64,000 bases of DNA from CAYNHQ01 sp964397255 (GTDB lineage: Bacteria > Bdellovibrionota_G > JALEGL01 > DATDPG01). Each line of letters starts with the position of its first letter. Position 1 is the stretch's first letter. Positions 15,351-23,691 of this stretch are shown here, piece after piece. The position numbers were made by a program, and so were the translations under genes. Where the stretch lies: assembly GCA_964397255.1 (NCBI GenBank), contig CAYNHQ010000003.1, positions 1 through 64,000 of the forward strand, in the 5' to 3' direction. The notes under the pieces are model-generated. The model ran no database searches. It saw only the letters and a list, made by a program, of their open reading frames with translations, and had not been told where the DNA came from.

Positions 15351-17600
15351 TTAGCGTTTGAAGTCCGAAAGGCGATCGTAGAATCCTGGCGCCTCTTCCG
15401 GCAAACCATCCCCAAGTGGAATTCGCGCGACACCTGGAAGAGGATCGTTGCTCGTAACAACTGTCTGCAGCCACCACTCATACTGCCAGGGTCCTCTATC
15501 TCTGTTGAGCATCATTTCTTCTGCGCCTGGCGGGAGCCCTTCTTGATTTGATAGAAAAACGGAGCTTTTGAACAGGATGAGCGTAACTCTGCTTAGTCCC
15601 GACTTGAGGAGAATTTTTCGAAGCTCCTTATTCGAGAGTAAAGCTTCTCTCAGTGGCTCAAGCTGATATTCAAATTCATCATCAGCAATCACAAGCTCTT
15701 TTGCACCGTGCTGGACTGCCATACGAGCGAACTGTTCCAGTTTTTCCTCCGGGCTCATCTTTGCGTCGCTTGCACTCGTCTTATATTTGCTCATAAATGC
15801 GAGCCATTGGTCTCTATCCGGAAATAGAACCCGAGAAATCTGATCTACCTTCGGATAAGCGAACGGAGATTTTCCGCCCGAGAACATTAAGACATTCAGG
15901 TGAAATAGAGCCCGCAGTCGGGCCAACCGTTCCAACAGTAACTCGGCCTCTTCCGCTGGTTTCGGCCTGAACTCCAAGCCCTTGTCCAAAGTGCCACCTA
16001 TATCAGTCACCAGAAATATTTTTGCTGCAATCTCAGGAGAAAAACCAAGAGCGCCGATTTCGGGATGAATCATAAGAGACTTCACCTTCATCTCGTCAGC
16101 GATCGCTTGGATTTCGTCAGCATTTGCCTGCCTTAGCGGTTCGCCCAATGTTTTTCTTTTTTCCGCAAGGGCCTCTGCGTCTTGGGGGCTAATGTAGATC
16201 ATAGGGTATCCATCGGAGGCCGGCACAAGCGTCTCCCCCGGCACAGCTTCATCGCCAATTTGCATCACGATGTCGCCGTGACCAGATATGTCGTTTGTAA
16301 GTCTTCCCCGCGAAAGGCGAAGTGTTCTTCCTTCAGCATGCACGACGGCCAAATTCATACCGGGGCGAGGTATAACGAGGCCAACTTCGCTCAGTCTTTT
16401 CCATCCCTCGCCTCGCATCCTGGCATCAACATCAGCAAGAAACTGTTTTTTAGCGGCGTCTCTGCCAAAAAACGGAAGTCGAACTTTGTCCGGTGCTTTA
16501 TCGCGCTCGTCATCCTTGTCCGGCTGTCCTTCGCCCGACGTTCCTTCGCCCGAAGATCCATTCTCGTTGATGGAGTTCCATGCTTGAGGCACTTTGGTGA
16601 CTGTATTTGGTGCTCGCGAAGATGAAGTATGCGAGGCAACGAAATCGCGAATTTTGTTCTCACTCTCTTCGCGCGTTTCATAACCAGTAAGAATGATACC
16701 TGTCTGAATCTTGTTTCGGGTTTGAGGTTTAGCTTTTTGCAAGCCAGAGCTCTGGACTTGCTCTAACCATTTTCTCCACTCGTCCACTTGTTTCCAACGC
16801 GCTGGCGTCAAAAAAGAAAAACGCTCAAGCTCCTGGGCGCGCTCTTCCTCAGTTCCCTTGCTCCATCGCCAATCGGGTAACAGTGCAAATGCTGGTAACT
16901 CCTCAGGGCGCAACATCGGAAGAGTTTCAGTGAATCGTCTCACCTGTTCATGAAATGCTAGATGATCTACTTGGCACCAGGCGCAGCGTTTATTCCAATA
17001 ACTGAAGTGACGTTCCAGCCAATTTCTTTCTGAACAATTTTTTTTCTCCGCCACAATCAGACGATGCTCTGGTTCAAATGCGGGATTGTCGGGTGTGATT
17101 CCATAAAGGAGAGCATCCGCATAAATCGGAAGTGTAATTTTCAGATCGTCATAGGCTCGCTTCGTAGCGAGGCCTGCTAGTACTTCCAGGCCCAGTGAGG
17201 ATGCCGGGGCACTGCTTTTTAGTGGCAATGTTTCGAGAACTACCGCTAGCGGCGCAAAAAGCCATTCAGCTAAGCCAATTTTGGCAGCACTCTTTGCTCC
17301 CACCTTAACGGCTTCTTTTTCCGCGAGGTCTCTAATCGCCTCTTCAGTTATTTGTTTTGTTGTTTCTTGCCGCAATCTTTTTGCCAACTCTTCGACCGCT
17401 TCATTTAGGATCTGTCTTTGGCGAAACTTGCTTGCTGCATCGACAACGTTTTCGCCCGCAGAAGAAAGTGTCTTTGTGGGCGATGCAGGAACACTCACCT
17501 CGGGAACGGCTTTCAGCGCCACAGATCCCTGACTAGCCCACGCCTGGGAGCCCAGAGAAATCATGGAAATTAGACTGATAAAAGTCCGAAATCGAGCCAT
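15351..17600 (-). CDS. Large exported protein of unknown function (749 residues), HAD-like C-terminal part
   Basis: From the ATG at 17600 the product begins with a signal peptide (MARFRTFISLISMISLGSQAWAS). A helical, charged N-terminal third includes one hydrophobic stretch (about 125-175). The last 250 residues contain FLVTDIGGTLDKG followed by VLMFSGGKSPFAYPK and ELVIADDEFEYQ, which has the layout of a HAD fold, but the second motif-I aspartate is replaced (DIGGT) so catalysis is doubtful. I do not recognise the family. The gene lies between the arms of a 263-bp inverted repeat. It shares general style (export signal, long helical body) with the two giant proteins downstream. Confidence 0.6.
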   Translation of the reverse strand: MARFRTFISLISMISLGSQAWASQGSVALKAVPEVSVPASPTKTLSSAGENVVDAASKFRQRQILNEAVEELAKRLRQETTKQITEEAIRDLAEKEAVKVGAKSAAKIGLAEWLFAPLAVVLETLPLKSSAPASSLGLEVLAGLATKRAYDDLKITLPIYADALLYGITPDNPAFEPEHRLIVAEKKNCSERNWLERHFSYWNKRCAWCQVDHLAFHEQVRRFTETLPMLRPEELPAFALLPDWRWSKGTEEERAQELERFSFLTPARWKQVDEWRKWLEQVQSSGLQKAKPQTRNKIQTGIILTGYETREESENKIRDFVASHTSSSRAPNTVTKVPQAWNSINENGSSGEGTSGEGQPDKDDERDKAPDKVRLPFFGRDAAKKQFLADVDARMRGEGWKRLSEVGLVIPRPGMNLAVVHAEGRTLRLSRGRLTNDISGHGDIVMQIGDEAVPGETLVPASDGYPMIYISPQDAEALAEKRKTLGEPLRQANADEIQAIADEMKVKSLMIHPEIGALGFSPEIAAKIFLVTDIGGTLDKGLEFRPKPAEEAELLLERLARLRALFHLNVLMFSGGKSPFAYPKVDQISRVLFPDRDQWLAFMSKYKTSASDAKMSPEEKLEQFARMAVQHGAKELVIADDEFEYQLEPLREALLSNKELRKILLKSGLSRVTLILFKSSVFLSNQEGLPPGAEEMMLNRDRGPWQYEWWLQTVVTSNDPLPGVARIPLGDGLPEEAPGFYDRLSDFKR

Positions 17601-17827
17601 TAAGGCGTTACGAGAATGCATGACTTAGACCCCCTAGAGTAAAGACATAACCATTTGAATATATGGCACAAACTCCTACCCAGGATATGGTTGTGATCCT
17701 TAAGTTGAAGCATGCTTGTCGCGATTTTGGGACAAAAAAGCTCATTCTTGATTTCGTTAATTTGCCACATTGCGGCATGCCTTCTAACAGCTCCCGCCGG
17801 GCACATCAAGCCCCGGAAAAAATAGAC

Positions 17828-18090
17828 CCCGAGACGCCTGGTCGGGTCTGAGACGGAAACCAAACGAGCCAAAGGCTCGCAGGTGCAACCGCCGCGCGTG
17901 AGTGAAGCGAAGGCAGGGCGGTTGCAAGTCAACGGCAAAGCGAGAGATGTGGGCGATGAGTTTCGAACGAGCAGTGCGAACTGCAACGGACGTGACAGCG
18001 CCTTTTGCTGGCGCGGACGTTGCGGCTTCAAATCTTCTTCAATTGCGCTTCAAAGTAGGTTCTGATTTCATCCGCTAAGGAGCGCCATTC
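17828..18090 (-). repeat. 263-bp inverted repeat, right copy (also structured element copy 2)
   Basis: Reverse complement of 14994-15256. It repeats the recombinase tail codons and the internal stems, but the terminal hairpin beyond CTCGGG is replaced by unrelated sequence (to about 17780). The rest of the gene-free stretch 17601-17827 shows nothing else that I can name; it should hold the promoter of the 749-residue protein. Confidence 0.85.
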
Positions 18091-18308
18091 CTTCCTTCGG
18101 TCGGTCTGTCATGCTTTTTGAATTCGCGCGCAGGCTTTGCAATTTTCTACTACCTCGCTTTGCATGCGCCTTCTCATTTTTCGCGCCAGCGCAAAAAGCG
18201 CGCTGACACGAAAAATGAACATGCGTGCCTTCGGCCCGTTTGGATTCCCGTCCCAGACCCCTCAAGATGACGAGGCTCCTTTTGCGGGGCGGGCGAAAAA
18301 GGAGCCGA
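18091..18308 (+). ncRNA. Candidate structured element, copy 3
   Basis: Directly abutting copy 2. It shares short conserved words with copy 1 (CTCGCTTTGC at 18155-18164; GTGCC-TTCGG-CCCGTTTGG and CCCAGACCC up to 18260). The stems differ in sequence but stay paired: CATTTTTCG/CGAAAAATG (9 bp, about 18175-18183 with 18209-18217) and GGCTCCTTTT/AAAAGGAGCC (about 18273-18282 with 18297-18306). An inner CAGCGC-AAAAA-GCGC hairpin also occurs. Paired changes of this sort are what a conserved fold leaves behind. Confidence 0.45.
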
Positions 18309-18415
18309 GCCACCTTCACCGCACCCTTACCCTGTTTAATATGTCTGTCGAAGAAAGGTCATGGCCGATAGGCAAATAGCGCATACCTAAGACTGGTGAA
18401 CATGCACAACGTCGT

Positions 18416-21400
18416 CTAGGGGGTGACTCCGATCGTTACTTCATAATCTTTTTTTACGACGCCCTTACGAAGGTCCGAATACGAACCTCCGTCATTCCGG
18501 GGTCCGACGACGAGAAAATTGCCGACGGTTTGCGCGTTCGTGTCGGTGGCAACATCTGCCAAGAGCTCCCGATGCTGAAGGCGCATTTGTTCTAGAAAGG
18601 CATGTGTTTGCCAATAGTCGGGCTCCAGAAATACAGCGGGTTCATTATCTTTTGTCTGCCCTAGCTTGATGATGTTTCGAAGGTAAGCATGTCCTAAAGC
18701 TTTCGTTTCTATCGTTTTCTCATTCGCAAGTGTGAAACGAGCCGTTCTTAAATTTCCATCGAAAGTCACCTTCAAAAAAGCGCCTTCTTCAACCGCCAGT
18801 TTCACGGCGTTGTAATCTGAAAGAGAATTGAATTCATTCGAAGAGAGCGCGAAACTTGCCATCCCTTGAGTATTTGCATCGATGACATATCCAAGAAGCG
18901 TTTGAATATACGAGCCGCGCCGATAATCCTGACACGAGGAGGTATCCACCAAATTCCCGATTGTCAGGAGAAACTTGGGGTCATGACTGATCACGGAAAG
19001 TACCAGCGCCTCCTCCTGCTTTCCCTGATCTTCCCATCGACCAATCGCTTGATTGAGTTTGAGAAGGTCATGTCCGATCTGCTCACGACTGAGAGCAGGG
19101 AAAAGCCCTGGATCGCGACGCAGGAGAAATGACAGAAATTTTCCAACGCTCTTGATTTCTGACGGCTCCAAATAATTCATTTCTCCCGCTAACAGTCGAA
19201 AGAGCGTGAGCTGGAAATTGGGCCCTTGAATTCCATGAAGTTGGGTTCGCAACTCAGATAGGGTCGCTTTCGGATCTTGTCTCGCGTCGGTGACCAAACG
19301 GATCAATTCGCTCGGAAGACTAGGAGCTAACTGGTATCCGACATGTTTTAACAGACCTACAGATAACGATTCTCGAAGATCCGCGACGAAGGTATCGCTA
19401 ACGTTTGAAGATGATGAGGCCACAGCGCGATGAACTGAAATCTTCGCCCGCGGGCGCATCCATCCATCACGCTGTCTTTTCGTTTTCAACACTGCCAATT
19501 GCTTTGCCGCACTCTCTTGATCCTCAGGACGTTCGGGATCACCCGAAAATTTGTAATCTTCGAACTTATTTCCCAACGTAGCTTTGAATACACGAGCTAA
19601 TTCCACGATCTCCCTCCTCCAGGCCGGACGGCCCTGAAATCGCGCGATGAGCGTCAAAATGGGCTCGATGTCTCCCCATTTTTTCCTGAGTTCCAGGAAC
19701 TTTTCATACTTGAAGGCGATCTTTTCTCTTCGAAACAACCGCTCCAAATCAGATTTCACCAGATCCCTCGTGCGATCGATGAGCTCACGAAGTTTTTCGG
19801 GACCGATATGTATATTTAACAATTGCAATTCGGACCTGATGGAATCCCACGCGGCCGGATCGTTCCCTCGAAGAGATTTCAACGCCCGTAAAGCTTCTAG
19901 AAAATCGCGGAACTTGGAAATGTGAGACCTTGCAAATACGATTGGATCAAACGTCACGTCAGCGAACGCGGGGTTCCCACGAAGATGGGCTTGCAGATCC
20001 AGGCCATAAGAGAATATTTCCGCGATCATCCGTTTTGGAATATCGGCGGATCGCAGCGACGGATCAGGAATTCCAATCGCCAGGCTAAATAGCGCTGTTG
20101 AATCGCGCGGAGGATTTCGGATAATTCTATAGCTATGTATTGTAGATGCCGCACCTTCAGCGAGGAGACGAAGACCAATTTCCCGATCTCTAACGCGATC
20201 CCACAAGATCGGAGCAAGTGTAGGTACGTAACTGGGAATATCGAAATTGCCGATCATTCCCTTCAGTTGTGCCTCAAGCGTTTCAATGTCAGGAGCTAGA
20301 GTAAGTTCATGATCCCGACTGAGAGCTAGGATTGCAGCTTCGGGGTCATTTGCAATGGCGTGTGCCGCGATTTCTCCCGTGTCAACATGGTTAACATAGA
20401 AATAGATATGTAGACTTCTCAAACGACCCGGAAACTCAAAATCGAGTGAACTCACTACATCGGCCGCAAGGCGCTCACGTTCCTCGGACGAGAAAAGCGT
20501 ATTTAACCAGTTTGGTATCGAATCAGGGCGGAACGCGAATCTACGCACAGCGAACTTGTAATTTTGCCCAGGAGTCAGGCCGAGTTCAGGAAGCTCGACG
20601 CTGCTAACTTCCCATCGATTCAGCTGCATCACAATCTGAAATTTTTGATCTCGAGTCAAAATTTTCCATTCATGTAAATGAGCCGCGATCACGCCACCCG
20701 AACCAGAGTCAAACGCCCTGTTTAAGAATCGATGAAGTTCCTTCCCTGTAAAAGCAGCTCGATTCTCAGCCAGATATAGGACGAACACGGCCGCGCCCTC
20801 CTCCATACTCAGCAGGACTTTTTGAACTTCTGATTTTGTAAGTCCTAAATCCGCCTGCAAGAGAATTTCCGGATCGATCTTTACGAGACCTTTCGCTACC
20901 AAGAATCGGTCTTTTGAAGATTGAATTAGCTCTGGTAATGCCAACCCAATAGTTCGGTGCAGTGCTAGAAATGGATGGGGATGAACTCGAGCCAATGGTG
21001 CTACCTTGTCTTCATCAATAAAAGTTTCCAATAGGTAATGCCTCATCTGGGAATCGGAAAAAGGAAGCTGTTTTAGATCGTGAATAAATTGGCGATGTCT
21101 CTCTTGGCCACTAGTAGGGTCGGTGTGATAAGCGACGATCACTCCCTGAAATGTAACTTTTTCGACAGCGCTAAGTCTTGAGTCAGGAAGATTAGCTATG
21201 GCCGTCTCGACCTGCCACTGACCCATGACGAGCGCAACCTCTACGATGTCGGGGAGTCCTAATTTGAAACGGTCGCGCTCTCGAAAAAATTGTGCGATGT
21301 CCTTTCGCGCTAATTCTTTGGCGTCATTTGACGTGCCCAACCGTTTGCCCGCCGATCCGGATTCCGCCATTTGTTTTTCTTCGGATGGACGCACCCCATC

Positions 21401-23605
21401 GTTCTTGCTTTCCGACAGACGCGATTCCGATTCGTGAGTTGCCGCCAACTGTTGGCCACCTGATTCACTCGACTTCTTTTGCAGCTCATGAATCATCCAA
21501 GCCGGAATCGTTGTTGCCGGAGTTTCGGGCGCACTCTTTTCCTTCTGACCTGTGGCTCCTTTGATAAGCGCGACTTGATTCTTGCTAAACCGTATGGGTT
21601 GGGAAGGTGCGCGTAGTTCTTTGGCAGGAGTCTTTCTTTGAACGAAAGCCGGTTTCGAAAGCTCGATACCGTCGAGTGGTTTCGTGGTTAGGCCCCCTAA
21701 TTGAAGCTGCGCGATCGTGAGAAGCGCTTCACCCCACTCTTCGTACCAATGCAGCGATTCGGTCACATGCCCCGATAATGAGGCCTCGAGGTGACCGAAA
21801 AACGCGAACGAACCTCCTTCGGTCAGAAAGTCATAAATGAATTTCGACCCTCGCAGCGCCATCGGAAGTCTTCCTTGAATCAATGCGGTTCGTTCAGCCC
21901 GTGAAAGCGCTTCCGCCGACGTCCCGAGAAAGGGCGCGCGCGTCCCGAACCATGTAAAGTTCGCGACCTCTTGACCGATTTCCAATGCGCCAAAGAGGAC
22001 TGAACCGGAAACCACACTTCGCCAATAATTCGGCCATCGCCATGCTTCCCATCCGGTGATCGGCGTTTCCAGCGACGTTATCGCCGTTCCAAAGACCGGA
22101 CCGTTGACAAATAGGCTCACCAACAGACGAACCGCCAGTTTCTTAGCGACCTGTTCGCCGTAATATTCCGCTACCGATTCAAGAACCAGACGTGAAGCGA
22201 GTCGACCTGCAAGACCCGCCGGGGCGATAATCAGCGTCGCCTCCAACGTTTTTTCCCAAAACCAATTCTCTTGCGCGTCGGTGAGTTGATATTTTCGGAG
22301 AGGATTGTCCATCTTCAGGACATCGTCGTAGGTTTCTTTCACATCGGCGGCCTGGAACGGCTCGCTTCCTTTGAGCGAATCGCGATCGATGAAGCGGAAT
22401 GAATCCACCTCCCGAATCCGGAGAAGAAGCGAGACAAGTAGATTTTCCTCTGCCTGATCGATCGCTTCGTCGACCAAACGCCCGAGAATTTCAGGCGTCA
22501 GCCGGCTCGTAATAACGTCCGGCGTGATGGCGGGGGGGCTGGTATGCTTCGGATTTTCAGCTTTGGGGTGCGTTTCTTCAAAGAGATGATTCGACCAGAC
22601 GTCATGGCAATGGAAGGGCTGAGGCGCGTCGTCGTTTTTCGCTACTTCGATTCGCTGATAGAGATTCCATCTCCCCTCCGATGTCGTCCGTTTTTCTTGA
22701 AATTCCTCTTCGATTTGGTTTCGAATCTCTGGGCGCATTCCGTCGAGATCTTTTCGGTAAGCCACTGCTTTCTCGCATGCTTTTTTCCAACGGGGGTCGT
22801 CCCACGCCTCGGGTTGCGAATCTCGCTGTTTCGACATGGCCGCATTGAGCTCGGGGCCCAGAATCTTTCGCGCTACTTTTCGAGCGTCGTCGCGTGAGGT
22901 TTCATCGGTCGATTGTTTGCGAAGATCTTTAAAAATCGCCGTCCAAAGAGTTGATACTCCCGGGGAGCGGGTGACCCGTTCCAAATCTCCCCATCCCGGA
23001 GTCATCATGAGATTCGCTTCGGCTCCCAATTGTGCCATCGCGCCTTTGAGCTGCCCGTACTGGAATGCACTCTTAAGAAGGCCCGACCATTCGTATTCGT
23101 CGACCCAGGAAGAGGGAAAGCCTCGCTTGGGATCGCCTTTGAGCATGGCGAGAGCGAGCACCACGCGGTCGACCTCCGAGTGGAGCTTTTTCCGTACCGC
23201 CTCCGTGACAACGGCTCTTCGCTCAAACGCTTCGGCCTCGTCCCGCTGAACGGCTGCTTTCGAGCGATTTCCAAGGAGGGCCGTATCCAAAAACGTAAGC
23301 CCCATCGCTTGGCGTGCGCGAATCGAGGAGAGAAAATCGAACATGTCGACCAGCTCTAAAGCGACGTAATTTCGCTCGGACTCATGAGCACGTTCGAAAA
23401 CGAGTAACTCATCGGCCAGCGTCCGGTCGAATTTGCGAAGATTCGCGAGCGGAACGCCGGGGCGAAGTTTGAGCGCCGGGCCTTGCATGAGCACTTTGCC
23501 TTTTTGTGATTCGAGCCAGGCCGATAGCTCCCTACGGTCATCGTGCGCAGCGAAGACCGAGCTCATCGCAAAGAGGAGGGCAAGACTCAAGAATCGCGCG
23601 AACAT
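18416..23605 (-). CDS. Giant exported protein of unknown function (1729 residues)
   Basis: The frame opens at 23683, but its first 26 codons are a decayed recombinase-tail repeat. The ATG at 23605 gives a proper signal peptide (MFARFLSLALLFAMSSVFA), so I start there. The mature protein is mainly alpha-helical and charged. A hydrophobic, glycine/alanine-rich stretch of roughly 200 residues (about 460-660 of the mature numbering) could enter membranes. A low-complexity S/E/K/R linker (about 700-760) follows, then about 950 residues of helical repeat-like sequence. I recognise no catalytic motif. Its neighbours are two other large exported proteins in the same orientation. A surface, predatory or toxin-delivery role is conceivable but unsupported. 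Confidence 0.6.
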   Translation of the reverse strand: MFARFLSLALLFAMSSVFAAHDDRRELSAWLESQKGKVLMQGPALKLRPGVPLANLRKFDRTLADELLVFERAHESERNYVALELVDMFDFLSSIRARQAMGLTFLDTALLGNRSKAAVQRDEAEAFERRAVVTEAVRKKLHSEVDRVVLALAMLKGDPKRGFPSSWVDEYEWSGLLKSAFQYGQLKGAMAQLGAEANLMMTPGWGDLERVTRSPGVSTLWTAIFKDLRKQSTDETSRDDARKVARKILGPELNAAMSKQRDSQPEAWDDPRWKKACEKAVAYRKDLDGMRPEIRNQIEEEFQEKRTTSEGRWNLYQRIEVAKNDDAPQPFHCHDVWSNHLFEETHPKAENPKHTSPPAITPDVITSRLTPEILGRLVDEAIDQAEENLLVSLLLRIREVDSFRFIDRDSLKGSEPFQAADVKETYDDVLKMDNPLRKYQLTDAQENWFWEKTLEATLIIAPAGLAGRLASRLVLESVAEYYGEQVAKKLAVRLLVSLFVNGPVFGTAITSLETPITGWEAWRWPNYWRSVVSGSVLFGALEIGQEVANFTWFGTRAPFLGTSAEALSRAERTALIQGRLPMALRGSKFIYDFLTEGGSFAFFGHLEASLSGHVTESLHWYEEWGEALLTIAQLQLGGLTTKPLDGIELSKPAFVQRKTPAKELRAPSQPIRFSKNQVALIKGATGQKEKSAPETPATTIPAWMIHELQKKSSESGGQQLAATHESESRLSESKNDGVRPSEEKQMAESGSAGKRLGTSNDAKELARKDIAQFFRERDRFKLGLPDIVEVALVMGQWQVETAIANLPDSRLSAVEKVTFQGVIVAYHTDPTSGQERHRQFIHDLKQLPFSDSQMRHYLLETFIDEDKVAPLARVHPHPFLALHRTIGLALPELIQSSKDRFLVAKGLVKIDPEILLQADLGLTKSEVQKVLLSMEEGAAVFVLYLAENRAAFTGKELHRFLNRAFDSGSGGVIAAHLHEWKILTRDQKFQIVMQLNRWEVSSVELPELGLTPGQNYKFAVRRFAFRPDSIPNWLNTLFSSEERERLAADVVSSLDFEFPGRLRSLHIYFYVNHVDTGEIAAHAIANDPEAAILALSRDHELTLAPDIETLEAQLKGMIGNFDIPSYVPTLAPILWDRVRDREIGLRLLAEGAASTIHSYRIIRNPPRDSTALFSLAIGIPDPSLRSADIPKRMIAEIFSYGLDLQAHLRGNPAFADVTFDPIVFARSHISKFRDFLEALRALKSLRGNDPAAWDSIRSELQLLNIHIGPEKLRELIDRTRDLVKSDLERLFRREKIAFKYEKFLELRKKWGDIEPILTLIARFQGRPAWRREIVELARVFKATLGNKFEDYKFSGDPERPEDQESAAKQLAVLKTKRQRDGWMRPRAKISVHRAVASSSSNVSDTFVADLRESLSVGLLKHVGYQLAPSLPSELIRLVTDARQDPKATLSELRTQLHGIQGPNFQLTLFRLLAGEMNYLEPSEIKSVGKFLSFLLRRDPGLFPALSREQIGHDLLKLNQAIGRWEDQGKQEEALVLSVISHDPKFLLTIGNLVDTSSCQDYRRGSYIQTLLGYVIDANTQGMASFALSSNEFNSLSDYNAVKLAVEEGAFLKVTFDGNLRTARFTLANEKTIETKALGHAYLRNIIKLGQTKDNEPAVFLEPDYWQTHAFLEQMRLQHRELLADVATDTNAQTVGNFLVVGPRNDGGSYSDLRKGVVKKDYEVTIGVTP

Positions 23606-23640
23606 CCGAGTCGTCTCCGCTTTCCTCGGATACGTTTTCA

Positions 23641-23673
23641 TTTCATCCGCTATGGAGCGACATTCTGAATTTT
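23641..23673 (-). repeat. Dispersed recombinase-tail word, copy c
   Basis: The minus strand reads as NSECRSIADEM, a decayed version of the recombinase tail NSEWRSLADEI. It sits in the 86-base gap between the two giant genes and extends artificially the frame of the downstream one. Confidence 0.6.
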
Positions 23674-23691
23674 GATTACGCATGTGAGAAA

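Noticed and set aside
23606..23683. 26-codon N-terminal extension of the 1729-residue protein
   Set aside because: It encodes a decayed recombinase tail (NSECRSIADEM); the signal peptide begins at 23605.
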